Origin: Pampus argenteus
Lineage: Eukaryota; Chordata; Actinopteri; Scombriformes; Stromateidae
Direction: 5' to 3'
NCBI GenBank assembly: GCA_036937835.1
Contig: CM072873.1
Span: 12,822,001 to 12,886,000 of the forward strand
DNA: 64,000 nucleotides
Made by a program: the position numbers and the translations under genes. Positions 14,509-26,600 of this stretch are shown here, one piece after another. Each line of letters starts with the position of its first letter. Position 1 is the first letter of the stretch. The notes below the pieces were generated by a model, which worked only from the letters and a program-made list of their open reading frames with translations, made no database searches and was not told the DNA's origin.

Positions 14509-17500
14509 CGCACGCAAAGCCCCATTACAAAGTCTAATTAAGAAGCAAGTGAGATGCACAGCAGTGATCCTTCACTAATGTGCAAAAAAATCTTGTGTGG
14601 AATCACAAAGGTTGCAGCTCTTCTTGTGTAAAGTGACAATAATGTCATGCTTGATCTTTTATGCCATCATCAGTGACATATTGGTTTGTACTTCACTTTG
14701 TATAAAAAAACATGAGAGGATGCACAACATGTACATGAATTTCCTCGTATGTAGAATTACTGAAACGTATGAGCAGGTTTATTCAGGTTGTGTTGAAGGG
14801 CACCACTAACCTCAGGAGAATGATGCCCTTTTTATTTGTGTGTACATGTGTGTGTGTTTGCGGGTGAATTACTGTAAATTTGTCTGTCTTTTTCAATCTC
14901 TATCTCTGTGTGTCATCATTTTTATGTATACACATATGTGTTTGTTCACATCAGTGTTTATTTGTGTGGTCCTAAGTGAGTCGTTGCTATGGGTTTACGC
15001 TGTTATTAAGGTGCAGTATGTTGTGTGTAATAGTTGTGTTACTCCTCAGGTTGCTGAAGGGCAAGGCTTATCACTGGGACCTGATGCTCTCTGGGCTCAT
15101 TAACATACTGATGTCGGTCCTGGGGTTGCCCTGGATGCACGCCGCCTTCCCTCACTCCACCCTCCATGTGCGCCAGCTGGCTTTTGTGGAGCAGCGTGTT
15201 GAGGGGGGGCACCTCTACGAGACGTGAGTTACCTTCCCTCTGACCACTGGCACTAATCAGATGCTCAATTAAAGGTCATCTTTGGATCGCATGGTGACTG
15301 TAATTTGGTGTTGCAGGCTACTGTATCTTGCTCTTCTCTGATTGCACGATTATTATGTAACTAACGATTTTCTCTTCGGGTGAAAGAGGTGAGGGAGTTT
15401 TCAAAAGATGAGAGGATTAAGTTCATCATTTTGGCCATACAGAAATGTGCAAAAATTATATTTAGCATTTGGTTAGGATTATTTAAGTAGTCAAGTGTGG
15501 TAAATGGGGCAAAGGGAACAATATCGTATAAGAGCAGGAGATCGAATTCTTTTTTTATCACATTAATCATGTCATGACCAGGACAAGAAACAATAGTTTA
15601 AAGTGTTAGACGAAATAACACTTCAAATAATAATTCTGTGCTTTTGCTTTTAAACTCACACTCAACCACAAACAGGACAAGTGAATGGATGAATGTTCAA
15701 TTACACTTTATATGAGACAAAACCTAATTCCTAATCCTAATGAGACTGTCCACCACCTCCCTAAACCTGTCTTGGTTCGGACAAAGTGAAGAGGACTGAG
15801 GTATTTTAATTCTAACCAACACAGCCACACACAAAGTGAAGATGTTGATTATCAAAAGACGCTAAAACAGACAAAAGTGGACATTACATAAGATGTAGAA
15901 ACTGTATATAAGCATCCTATACAAAGAACAAGAGCAGCCATATGTCCATATTACTCAAATCAAAAGACATTCACATCAGAGCGAGTGAAGTAAGTTTTTC
16001 TTTGTGTGGGAGCAAGGTCAATTACAACGTCTGTCTCCTATGTATGTATTGAGTTTAAAAAAAAGAAACGAGGATGGTGTGTCTTAATAAAAACATATTC
16101 ACAATCAGGTTATACATTGTTTCAAATATTATAGTCTTACATGAAGGCAAATAGACTTTCCCCTCCAACACAGACAATTTGGTTTAATTTATCAAATGTG
16201 CAGGAACACTGAACAAATGTTGTTGCATTGTATGAAACGATTGTGTGCTTCCAGTAAGTATTCATTTATGCGTGTGTATGTGCCTCCGCAGTATCGTCCA
16301 GGTGAAGGAGACCCGGCTGACGTCTCTGGCTGCCAACATCTTTATCGGTGTGTCGGTGCTGCTGCTGCCTGTCCCTCTGCAGTGGATCCCCAAACCTGTC
16401 CTGTATGGCCTCTTCCTCTACATCGCCCTCACCTCCATTGATGGAAACCAGATGTGCGACCGCATGGCTCTCCTCTTAAAGGAGCAGGTGTGTGTGTGTT
16501 TAGGATGGTGTGATGATAAGTGAGTGTGTCTGTGACCATATGGCGATCACAGGGCTCTGCAGATCAAACGGCTGCCCAGTCCTGGAGGACCAGATCTTAG
16601 TCCTTAGTCAAATAATATTTGCAAATATATTTTTTGTGTTTGTTTTAATCTACTCAGAATACCAGGGGGGTGGGGTTTAGTGAAATCAGGACAGATCAGA
16701 TAGTAAATAAGCATCATTATTATAGTGTTACCACATCAGTCACGTCTTCTTGTTTTTCTGACAAATTCATAAACATTTTTACCTTGTCAGGCTGATTAAA
16801 ACTTGAAGTCAAATATATGCAAACCCCACATTTTCCAGGAATAGAAACTACTAGAATCTTTTTCTTGAGTCCGATTTCACCTTCCTACTGTCTCAAGAAT
16901 AGATGCAGCAAGAATTACCATTTTCCTCTTAACTGTACTTGGTAATATCACTGGCGCCTCCCAATGGCAGTGAGAGGTTACTGTTGAAAAAAAACAAAAA
17001 CGCTTACTTCAGTGCACAGAGATCTTACTGTCGATAAACTCCAGACATTTATCACATTTACAAGAATTGCAATGAACAATGGTCTTAGGAAAGAAAAAGT
17101 TATTTGCTGACAATGAGTAATAAGGCACATTTATCATAAAGTGTAAGCTCTCTTTATGTGAAATCCTTAATATTTCCAATAGAAATTAACATGTGAAATG
17201 GAAAAAAAAGAATGTGTTTATAATGTATAAATATATAAATGGGGATAAAATTGGCTGGGAAATCATACAATTATATCATCAATCATCAATTAAATCATAC
17301 AATTTATATACTACATTAACAGGTTTATACAATGAAAATGCACAGTAAGCTTTATTATTCTTAGTATTTTAAAAATATTTGATAAATAGTTTGCTGTCTT
17401 GTTTTCTAAAAGTTTGTGACGAGAAGAAAAATTAAAGGATTTCAAATTTAATATTAAAATAAAACATTTACTCTCAGCAGTCTGACATATAAGAATATTT

Positions 17501-19386
17501 ATATTTGATTTATCAACTCCTGAAAGCTTGTGAGCTTTGGAAAACTTCATAGCTGATACTGAATCTGTTTGATTTTGTTTGTTACAGCCACATGCAGACA
17601 GACAGAAAGTTTACATAAAAGTCTTATTGAATGCAGGTTTAATGTCAGCAATGTTTCTCCTGTGTCTGGTCTCACACATCCAGACAGGGGAATACTCATG
17701 CTACAAATACCCTTATACGAAAGCATCCATCGAAAGCTAAATGTTATGCTTTAAAACCCAGTCTACTTCTTGTGTGGGATATCTACTTCCCTTAGTTGTT
17801 TCTAAAGATCTGAGGACAGAGAGGAAAATAACCTCAGGGGGTGATTGTATTTTAATCCGTCCTGATCCTCTCACCTCCTGCAGACGTCTTACCCGCCCAC
17901 CCACTACATCCGCAAAGTGCCCCAGAGGAAGATCCACTACTTCACCTTCCTGCAGATGATGCAGCTGCTGGTGCTGTGTACGTTTGGCATGTACCCTATA
18001 CCGTACATGAAGATGATCTTCCCTCTGGTCATGATCCTGCTGATCCCAATCAGGTACGTCCGCTGCCATTTGGTCTCCAAAAATGATTTTTCTAAAGTGC
18101 TTTAAACCAAAAAGACATCCAGCAGCACGCAGTTAACGAGCGCTGTGCCTGACCTGAAACATCATTAACGAAATGTGTATCTCAAGACAATTCTAGTTGT
18201 ATTTATTCATTAATCTTAATCTGTTTCAGATGGAAACATCAGGCAGCAGCTCAGTTGAGATACATCCTATTGTTCAGTCTTACTTTGAATATAATGCGTG
18301 AAAACAGTAACTAATACTAACAGCAGACATTGTTTAGTGCAAACAATGTCTTTAGATTTTCACCTCCTAAAGATATGAAGCAAATAAATAAACTTTATAT
18401 AGAACTTTTCATGGTTTTAACACAAGGTGTTTTTAATTTTAATTACCACCAGCCAAGTCTGCTGAAACACATTGAGGCTCATTACTGTATAATTAGCAGT
18501 AATATTAATTAGAGCTGCAACAATTATTAAATTTTTGTTCCATTTGTTCCATCTTAGAAAGCGTTTTGGTTTTTTTCTTTTTTTTGGGGAGGGGGCTTTT
18601 GGTCAGAAGAAACAAGACATTTTAAAAAGTCACCTGGGGCTCCAGAAACTTGTGCTGGCCATTTTTCACAATTTGTTGGCATTTTACAATAATTGATTAA
18701 TTGACAAACTAATCAGTAGATTAATCGATAATGAGAATAATTTATTTTTTCTTACAGTATTGCTATCCAGACATATTCTCTTTACAGTACACCTAAATAA
18801 CAGTATTAAATAACAGATTATTAAATAACAGAGTATTTTCACCTTTATTACCTTGAATATAAGACATTAAAGGTGCAATATACAACATTCAGCCCCACTA
18901 GATGTCAGCAAACAGCTATTTGCTATGAAAAGATATAGTGGAGTAATGGCATCCTGAGCAGAGAATGAAGTCAAACTCCAAACCTCTCTGTTCTATGTTT
19001 TGATAACCAGCCCGGCTGCACATGCATTTTACACTACAACATGTACACCTAAACAGAACATGTTAAGCATGAGGAGAGCAATGCAGTAAACAAATCTGAT
19101 GCTAAATATGATTAGTTTTTCCAGATGTGTTATCACACCGATCAGCATTTCAAATTTGCTTGTTCAATTATATAATTTCATCAGCTTCCCTTTACAGCCT
19201 CAACAGCCACATTTTACTGCATTAAAAGGAAAAGAAAAGTCACATAGTGTCTGCTAGGTACATCAGCCATCGCTGTATTGCTCTAGCTCTAACAAATATT
19301 GTGTCTGCTCTGTGTTTAGGAACAACGTGCTTCCTCATATCATTGAGGCCAAATACTTGGACATCATGGATGCCCAACACATGTAG
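1049..19386 (+). CDS. slc4a11: slc4a11, SLC4-family membrane transporter (5'-truncated by window edge)
   Basis: Thirteen GT-AG exons join in frame: 1049-1258, 4115-4199, 5042-5167, 6124-6237, 7456-7588, 8728-8801, 10339-10567, 11049-11155, 12923-13088, 15050-15223, 16292-16487, 17884-18053, 19320-19386 (TAG). They give 616 residues, about the last two thirds of the roughly 890-aa human protein. The first visible exon opens with KSTKTAME, an internal human-like segment, so its ATG at 1067 is not the start and earlier exons lie to the left. Visible signatures are the end of the cytosolic N-domain (FRQKLLETKTQEEFKEAL), the first membrane span (KYMTTAIFLYIAILLPAIAF), DVQKTIIGQSIGG, FKRSTEE, ETRLTSLAANIF, WIPKPVLYGLFLYIALTS and the C-terminus IIEAKYLDIMDAQHM. 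Family knowledge: a dimeric, 14-span plasma-membrane protein that moves H+/OH- (NH3-stimulated) and water rather than bicarbonate, once called a borate transporter; human defects cause corneal endothelial dystrophy. No frameshift or stop is seen. Confidence 0.97.
1259..1289 (+). repeat. (GT)n microsatellite at a splice donor
   Basis: About 15 GT units beginning at the donor dinucleotide of the exon that ends at 1258. Confidence 0.95.
2346..2382 (+). repeat. (AC)n microsatellite
   Basis: About 18 uninterrupted AC units in an slc4a11 intron. Confidence 0.95.
7598..7623 (+). repeat. (AC)n microsatellite
   Basis: Thirteen or so AC units, just 9 bp after the donor of the exon ending at 7588. Confidence 0.95.
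8802..10338 (+). other. slc4a11 intron, no coding content seen
   Basis: About 1.5 kb of AT-rich intron between the FISIAFVVDAVKGTVK exon and the extracellular-loop exon. The only recognisable content is a decayed interspersed-repeat fragment near 10080-10180. Confidence 0.65.
10080..10180 (-). repeat. interspersed repeat fragment, gttgcaacgatt type
   Basis: Read on the minus strand it begins gttgcaacgattaaatcgc and continues ctattaaatttatcgccaac, matching the head of a common teleost repeat recalled from memory. Only the head is recognisable. Confidence 0.5.
10339..10567 (+). CDS. slc4a11: slc4a11 exon: large extracellular loop and following span
   Basis: Seventy-six codons, opening IFHRYYH. 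This matches the human IFWKYYY segment that leads into the third extracellular loop. The loop holds two N-glycosylation sequons, NRS (ANRSIV) and NTS (GNTSEV), as the human loop also has two. It is followed by the span LLLMMGTLWMGYTLYQFKRR. The loop sequence itself is poorly conserved, which is normal for this region. Confidence 0.92.
10935..11047 (+). repeat. (CT)n-rich polypyrimidine tract before an acceptor
   Basis: Over 100 bp of CT/TTTC simple sequence running into the acceptor tctttcag at 11041-11048 of slc4a11. It acts, at least in form, as a hugely extended polypyrimidine tract. Confidence 0.9.
11425..11606 (-). repeat. tRNA-head SINE, minus orientation
   Basis: On the minus strand the element reads ggcagctgtggctcaggtgg (A box), then ggttcagtcc (B box), caatgaaccccaaaagg and ccattggtgtgtgagtgtg. 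This is the layout of a widespread fish tRNA-derived SINE. It lies in the slc4a11 intron 11156-12922, whose remainder shows nothing else. Confidence 0.7.
14306..14355. repeat. perfect 19-bp inverted repeat (hairpin)
   Basis: Arms aattttgaaacagcaaatg (14306-14324) and its exact complement (14337-14355), separated by a 12-nt A-rich loop. The preceding bases (ctcccaaagtgggagtc) resemble the end of hAT-type elements, so a fold-back element or MITE remnant is the likely origin. Confidence 0.85.
14464..14515 (+). repeat. (CA)n microsatellite with CG interruptions
   Basis: About 19 CA units followed by cgcacacacgcacgc. Confidence 0.95.
16292..16487 (+). CDS. slc4a11: slc4a11 exon: transport-domain helices, IVQVKETRLTS to LLLKEQ
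   Basis: Sixty-five codons that are nearly identical to the human exon over VKETRLTSL and PLQWIPKPVLYGLFLYIALTS. These belong to the core membrane domain, so this exon is the strongest single identifier of the family. The donor after GAGCAG is GTGTGTGTGT, again a short GT repeat. Confidence 0.95.
16488..17883 (+). other. slc4a11 intron, nothing recognised
   Basis: About 1.4 kb of strongly AT-rich sequence between the LLLKEQ and TSYPPTHYI exons. I see no exon, RNA gene or clear repeat in it. Confidence 0.6.
18590..18750 (-). repeat. interspersed repeat fragment with nested TTAATCGAT motifs
   Basis: The minus strand reads attctcattatcgattaatc, then ttgtcaattaatcaattatt, and shares the style and wording of the 60274 element. 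It lies in the last slc4a11 intron (18054-19319), which otherwise holds no exon. Confidence 0.5.
18868..19050 (+). repeat. candidate short interspersed repeat (ttaaaggtgcaatat)
   Basis: Starts ttaaaggtgcaatatacaac followed by cccactagatgtcag, a frequent teleost repeat opening. The family is unnamed here and the ends are approximate. Confidence 0.4.
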
Positions 19387-20647
19387 CTACAGATGGAAAC
19401 AAGCTCTGGGTCAACAAAAAAAAAAAAGACGTCTGGAATTTAAAAAAAGAAAAAAAGAAAAAAAATAAATGAGGGGAAAAAACATATTTTTCAATGCAAA
19501 ACTGTATGGAAGCAAAAAGGAGAAATAATGACTGTTTTGATTTTTGTATCAGATAAGAACATTCTTACAGGTGAAGCACTGGAAATGTGGGAAGTCATGT
19601 GAGGAAGAGAGAGAGATGAGAAGTGTGGGAAATGTTTCCCAAACATGGACAGACAGAATCTCTCTGAGAAAATGTTCTACCTATAAACGGGACCGTCCAG
19701 AACTCCCTGTTTCACCTCCGTTTGACCCCGTCAGATCGCTCAGTGCCATATACCTCCATGTTCTCCTCTCACACCTTTACTTTGTATGGTAACATTTTAC
19801 TATATCCTAATTGCAGTGTATTCATCAGTGTTTTAACCTGTGGGTAAGTACTTGAAGTACTCACTAATTCTGTGTAAGTAATAAAAACGCTGCCAGTGTA
19901 CATTGTATAGTACTTAGAAAGGTGTAATGGCACAATGTAAGTATGAATATCTTTTTTTTTGACACTTTGCACTCACATTGTGCTTTGAAACATCCATATG
20001 TGGGTAGATTTTGCATACTTACACTGTGTTAATAAGTACTTAAATACTTTTCCATGGGTGAATTAACTGGTAAGAACACTGCGTTTAGGCCACTGTTGAG
20101 TACATTTTCACTGTTTGTATTTCTGTCATTGTGCAGTGTTAAAACCTTTACATTCCTGAACCTTTTAGCTGTGATTCCTCATTTTTCTATAAAGGACACT
20201 TGTGCCCACACATAGTTAGTTTCTAAGTCATTCCAGCAAGCGTGTTCAATAAGTTGTTAAGGAGAGGAAAAATAGTGCGTGTATGTGGGTGTGTGTGTGT
20301 CATGGACACATAACTAATCTGTACTTCATCTAGCTTTCTGTCAGCTCTTTAGAAAACCTCATTTTTAAGGTGGAATTTTAAGTGCTCAACTGAATAAAAA
20401 AAAATACATTCCACAGGTATATATTATATGTAATTATTTAGAACAACAGCACAAACCAAAACATATAGTTAAAACTTTATCAAATCCTAAATATATTAGA
20501 ATATATTATGGCAATATACAAAAAAAAATATTTTAGGTTAAATTGAAATAGAATATTTATTTATCATGATGACAGTTTATCTTTTAAGTACAAAACGATA
20601 CTATTGTGTGTTTACCCTGAACTGGAAAGAGATCTGTAATAACTCCT

Positions 20648-21245
20648 TTACATTCCACAGTTGCTGATTCTTGTATTTTGAGTGTTTGTCTTACATTTGG
20701 CTTTGTTGCAGTGTTTACATATCAAAGTCCCTTCCAGCTCCATGTCAAGGTCCAACACAGTTCTGGTGCATTGCAAGTAAAGAGAGGTAGAGGTTAAAAA
20801 AAATAAAATAAAATAAAATAAAAGCTTGTAGGCTTTGGATTTAACAAAAATGCATCCTTTTTTATTTTTGTGGACAAGTGTTCAAAGATGAGTTTTAGAA
20901 TAATCTGGTCTTGTTTTCTATTTAGATGTTATGATTAGATCAATGCTTACATTCCACAGTTGCTGATTCTTGTATTTTGAGTGTTTGTCTTACATTTGGC
21001 TTTGTTGCAGTGTTTACATATCAAAGTCCCTTCCAGCTCCATGTCAAGGTCCAACACAGTTCTGGTGCATTGCAAGTAAAGAGAGGTAGAGGTTAAAAAA
21101 AATAAAATAAAATAAAATAAAAGCTTGTAGGCTTTGGATTTAACAAAAATGCATCCTTTTTTATTTTTGTGGACAAGTGTTCAAAGATGAGTTTTAGAAT
21201 AATCTGGTCTTGTTTTCTATTTAGATGTTATGATTAGATCAATGC
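20648..21245 (+). repeat. perfect 299-bp direct tandem duplication
   Basis: Copy 1 is 20648-20946 and copy 2 is 20947-21245, each beginning ttacattccacag. Reading the two copies side by side shows no difference, including an A-rich (AAAAT)n tract in the middle. Zero divergence means either a very recent duplication or an assembly artefact. Confidence 0.95.
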
Positions 21246-22498
21246 TTGCAAACGTTGTCATGTAATAATCCAGACATCTGGAAAAATGATCTTATCTACA
21301 AAAGAAAAAGAAAAAAAATTCAAAGCACTGGTTTGCTTAAAGCATGTCTCATCTGGGTTTTTGATACAATGTGATGCCGATGAACATGTATCCTACACAG
21401 AAAAAAAAGCAAGTCAAACAGTAACTTCTCAATAAACCGAATGCAATGCTCAATATTCAGCAATACTGTGTAAAAAAAAAAAAAAAAAAAACAGAACTTC
21501 ACTGGTGAGATGTCGGTTTCTCATTGAATGCGGACCCATCAGTGAAGCAACAACAGGCCAGCTATATTTTTAAGATGGCAACTTTTCAGTCCAGAGTCAT
21601 GGTACAAAAATATGCTCTGTGCTGATTCAATTATTGCACACATCAAGGAGACAAAAAAAAAAAAAGTTTGCCTGTCAACGAGGCATTCACAGTGCTGGAT
21701 TTTATTACGATTCAGTTGCTTTCCCAATATATAAATGGCAGCTCCCTCATGCAGTTCTATTTAACTTTGTCTTACAGATTTGAGAAAGATGTCCAATTTA
21801 AGCAGATGTCTCATACGGAGATAGCAAGGCATGAAAGGGGAAGCTTGGGAACATTTGCATAATCCTTGAACTAAGCCTTAAGACAGCACTGGTGAGAAAG
21901 GAGATTGTGAGGTATGGGGTAATATGTACAGTTTGCAATGCAAAGTTTAGTTTTTATCAACTATTCATTATAATCCATGGCAAAGTATTAGTTTTAAACT
22001 TTGGACCGAGTACAGAGATTCAAGCATTCTTCTACTTATGTGACAGTATTGATGTTGTTCCTTGATATTCTCTGTACTGGTGATTTTTGGAATAGCAGGA
22101 AACTTCTCTCAGAGGACTTAACATTGGATTCAGAGCGACAGACATATAACTCTGTTTGTGAAACCTTGACTCCCCCTCCTCCCCCCGTTCCCCTTCTTCC
22201 TAATTGAACTTGTTTGAAATTGCGTAATGTGGTGTTTTTGTTTTGTTCTTTCTTTTCCTGATTTCATATAACCTACTTTTTCTAATCATGAATGTAAGAT
22301 GTGTGGATTTTTATATAGCATACTAATTTAGGTGTCAAACAGAATCTGTAATTTTGTCAAAAAGATCAGCTATATTTGTAAGCTGTAATATGTAAAAATA
22401 ATAAGAAAAAAAATGGTTATCAAACAGAATGTGTTGGTTTACTATAGTATATATATACTGTACACTGAAAAAGAGAGACTATCTCAAGCTGTTTGCCA

Positions 22499-22504
22499 AA
22501 TAAA
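22499..22504 (+). promoter_or_regulatory. candidate poly(A) signal of slc4a11
   Basis: AATAAA with a GT-rich element 25-40 bases downstream, about 0.9 kb before the rpia promoter. It is the last strong signal before the next gene. Confidence 0.5.
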
Positions 22505-22779
22505 AAGTAGTAGTGATGTAAATATCTCTGTGTTCTTGTGTTTATTGAGGTAAAGAAGCAATAATTGTAATAAAAAAAAATTTCAATTATTGTAAATATT
22601 ATTGTAATGTTGAACTTCATCACAAAAGTTCAGGATGTTATGTTAAGGGTTACACATATAGTAGTGCATGCAGTGTATTTTTAGTACATGGGCTAGGGTT
22701 GTGTAGTCACTCAACAATCTCTTCATGTAAACACATTAATAGTATGTTTTCCAAATAGGAGGGTAATTAACTCAATGAT

Positions 22780-23075
22780 AACTAGTGCTGGGTATCGAAC
22801 CGCAAAACCTTTTGGAACCAACCCAAATGTGCCCGAGTATCGAAAGGTGTAAGTGTTGAACTGTGTTAAAACAAATTAAAACTAAAATTGTTAAATTGTT
22901 AGTTATCATTTTTTTGTTTTTTTTTTTTGTTTACTGTAGGCACATTTTAGGTTTTGAGTTGAAGTGTTGACAAGATGTGACATTAACGTACATTGGATTC
23001 TTTTATAAAATTAAATTAAAAAAATGAAAAAGCCTTATGAAAAAAGTCAGTACCGAAACTTGACACCCAGATAAG
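22780..23075 (+). repeat. candidate decayed interspersed repeat (tatcgaa...taccgaa type)
   Basis: The block begins gctgggtatcgaacc and ends near cagtaccgaaacttgacaccc. It resembles a repeat commonly seen scattered in teleost genomes. The recognition is from memory of the family's look; boundaries are approximate and no library was searched. Confidence 0.45.
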
Positions 23076-23447
23076 AGTAAAAATATCAGAAGAAAACACT
23101 GAAAACTGTTCAAAATCTAAAAAGAAGATTGACTGTGATGAAATTGAGTAATGATCAACATTTCCCTCTTGAATATATATTTTGTAATCATAATTACAAT
23201 CAGGAGAATACTCAGCTTGCAACAGTAATGTGTGTTTGATATGGTTTATCAACATTACAAATATAATTACATTAAAACCCTGTATGAATCTGTATGAAAA
23301 ACATCAGTGTGTTGTGATGTGGTATTTATGGTTTATATTTACTCTATAAATACAAAATATACTAAATCAATCCAGAAACTGTTATTTTCCAGTGTCATAC
23401 ATGTAGCTAATAAACCGGTAAGTCTCTGAATGCAGCAGCTCCTGTTC

Positions 23448-23459
23448 TGCGCATGCGCA
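23448..23459 (+). promoter_or_regulatory. palindromic NRF-1 site in rpia promoter
   Basis: TGCGCATGCGCA matches the NRF-1 consensus on both strands. It sits about 180 bp upstream of the first likely rpia start in a locally GC- and CpG-richer stretch. NRF-1 sites of this kind are typical of TATA-less metabolic-gene promoters. No TATA box is evident nearby. Confidence 0.7.
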
Positions 23460-23629
23460 CATTACCCGGCAGCTCCAGTCTTGTTAGAGCTCACAGGACA
23501 GGAGGACAAACACGGGATTTAAAGCAAAACACAGCCGGTCCGGAGCTCTCAGTCAGTCAGGGTGCTGCTTTCCTGGTGCGGCGCGTGAAACCTGTCTGTC
23601 TGCATGTCTGTGTGTCAGGGGGCCGGGCC

Positions 23630-26600
23630 ATGAGACTCCCGGGGTGGGTCCTCTTCTGTAAACTCGCCCCTGGTTTTCACTCCGCATCCTGGAGGCAGAA
23701 ACACGCGTGTTCGTTCAGTCAGGCTGCAGCTAACATGGCAGAGGAGGCGAAGAAACTGGCTGCTTATGCCGCAGTGGATAACCACGTCCAGGTACGGTAG
23801 TGAACTGTTCACACTAGTGTCATATAGTAAGTTATGTTCACATGTGCCTTCTTCCTGTTGTTGGTTTCAGCTTTGTTTTTAAAACATTAATTTACCTCTA
23901 AAAGCTACGTGCTCTGCTGCTGCAAGCTAGCAGCGTTAGCTAACATAACAACGCAATGAGAGGGTAATGTAACCCGTAACTCTTTAACGTTGTCTATCAG
24001 TTTGAAAGGGAATTAGCTCGGTGTTATGCATGCTTGTCCCGGGATAAATTCGTCAGGTATTACGTGCTAAATATACTAACCTTATGTATGTTGTGTTACA
24101 GCATATGTTAGCTGCTCGTAAGACAGTCAGTGTAGTTTTAAATGTTATGCACGGCTGATGTAATACACAATAAACAATATAAAGTAGCTGTTTATTCTTA
24201 ATATACTGTATAATAAGTATGTGATATACCGTGGTGGGATGTAACTAAGTATTGTACTTAAAGGACAAGTTCGCAGATTTTCAAGTCTGTCTTAAAACAA
24301 CAGTCAGGTGTATTATGAGCACCTGACTTCTGTTTTATAGCAGACTTGTATAATTTTGAGGTACTTGCACTTACTTTTTACAACATTTATTTTATATTTT
24401 AGACATAACACATGTGATCAGTTAATAACTGGAACTTTTACTTATAATTAGGTATTTTATCTTCATTGTGCTAATGCTATTTTCACCTAAATAAAAGATC
24501 TGAGTACTTCTTCCACAACTGGTGATATATAAGGAATGTATTTATCTGAATCAAAAACACCAAGAATATGTCTACAGCTCAGTGCTACTGTTCATGATGT
24601 TGTGGTATTTACTGCTGCGTTATTTCAGCCTGCCTACAGTAATATACATGTCAGCTCCTGTACAGCCCCTTTCAGGAACCACTGTGAAATGTAGCATAAC
24701 TGCATCATTTTAAGTTCTCCTCTGTCTCTCATAGAACAACCAGGTGGTTGGAGTGGGCAGCGGGTCAACCATTGTCTATGCTGTGGACAGATTAGGTAAC
24801 TGAAACCCCTATACATCTTGTAGATAAAAAGAAAAGCAGCACATCTTCACATTTAAGAAGCTGCAACCAGCAAATCTGAAATGCTTTTTAAAAAAAAACA
24901 ACATTTTTCTATTATCATAACATCAATTTATTGACTTACTGTTGCAGCTTTAAGTGTGTATGTATTATATATTGGTTGCAAAAAAAGCTTTGGGTTGAGC
25001 TAAGCGGTGCACATTTTTCTGCTCTTACAACACAAGTGAATTGCTAAATACAGAAACAATATGTGGGTTTTTATTGCTGGTGTAAATGAACTCATGTATG
25101 TTGTTTGTGGATGTTGTTTATTTTAGCGGAGAGAGTGCGTCAGGAGAAACTTAACATCGTGTGTGTACCCACCTCCTTCCAGGTTAGTTTGGATTGTTGA
25201 CACTTTAATCTGATTTTAACAAAAACAACAACAACAATTGACACATTTATTCAGAGTCACCACCAAAACAAGAAGCATTTATTTCTAAATATTTTTAACA
25301 TTAATAGTAACTGTTAATTAAACACAATGCATGAGAGTAATCAGTGGAAATTGTTTCTCAGCTTGTTCTTGGCTTTCTTGTCTCCTGCTGTTATTGCGGT
25401 CGTCACATTCTCTGCCGTCTCTCTGCTCTTCCTCCCGCAGGCTCGTCAGCTGATTCTGCAGCATGGCCTCACGCTGTCGGATCTGGACAGGCACCCAGAG
25501 GTATGATGAGCTCTTTACAAATGAACTGAGAGCGGGCCACAATATGTTGGCTTTCAAACTGTCTGTCTGTGTTGTGAAAGTTTGACCTGTGCATTTGCAA
25601 AATCATGACTGTTGCAATTTCTAAACGTATAAATGATTCAAGAGTCTATTAGTTGTATCTGTGCTTTATATAGTCCTTCTGTAATAAATTGTTTGTTTCT
25701 GTGTTCCCACCACGCAGCTGGATGTGGCGATTGACGGGGCGGATGAAGTGGACGCAGATCTTACTTTGATCAAAGGTGGAGGGTGAGTACATCTCATTAC
25801 AGACAGTAGGTTTCGCTTATTTCTGGCTTCTCTCTCCTGTTCATCCTCTCTGTCTCTGTCACACAGTGGCTGCCTGGCTCAGGAGAAGATTGTTGCTGCC
25901 TGTGCTAAACATTTCATCGTCATTGCCGATTACAGGTTTGTATTTACCAAGTATAGTTTTTAAGATTTACGATTAATAGGCGGTGTAAGAAACATTTTGG
26001 TCCTCAAGGGTAAACTTAACTTCCTTTTTTGTGTCTCATTAGTGGAACCACATTAATTCAGCCTTTTTTTAACAAGCAAAGATTTGAAAAGCAAACTATA
26101 TATTTTACTACACCTTTCAAAACCAGCATTTGGTAGCATTAGAAGAACATTTTAGACAATAGAAGTATTAAGATTTTCTTTTAACCTTTGCATGGACTGT
26201 GCACGCCATAGTTGCACAATCCCAACTGTACATATTTCTTTCATTCTAGTAACATTTCCCACATAATCTGCTGTTTTAAATTATTGATAATTCTGCACCA
26301 TTTCAAATCCAACATCATAGACCTATCATCATAGATGATTTTCGAGGAAGTGTGTAACTCAATTTGCATCTATGTTTAATGCTGTAGAAAACGTTTTTAT
26401 GACTGTAAGGGCTTATTCGCCTTTTCTTCTCTCAGGAAGGACTCCAAAGCTCTGGGCCAGCAGTGGAAGAAGGGTGTTCCCATCGAGGTTATCCCCATGG
26501 CATATGTTCCCGTCTCCAGGACGATAGCCAAATGCTTCGGAGGAGAGGCCAACTTACGAATGGCCGTCAGTAAAGCAGTAAGTGGATGATTGGCTAATTA

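Larger units (their letters stand above)
13089..15049 (+). other. slc4a11 intron with hairpin and CA repeat
   Basis: About 2 kb. It holds a repeat-like stretch from about 14250, a perfect 19-bp inverted repeat (14306-14355) and a (CA)n array 14464-14501 continuing as imperfect CG/CA to about 14515. Nothing coding was recognised. Confidence 0.65.
19387..22525 (+). other. slc4a11: slc4a11 3' UTR (inferred extent)
   Basis: Non-coding sequence after the TAG at 19384-19386. AATAAA hexamers occur early (near 19462 and 19879), but the best poly(A) context is AATAAA at 22499-22504 followed by GT-rich tgtgttcttgtgttt. A UTR of up to about 3.1 kb is therefore inferred. It contains a perfect 299-bp tandem duplication and several A-runs. 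The true end needs transcript evidence. Confidence 0.5.

Noticed and set aside
18324..18352. 11-bp inverted repeat agacattgttt/aaacaatgtct
   Set aside because: Too short to distinguish from chance in AT-rich intron.
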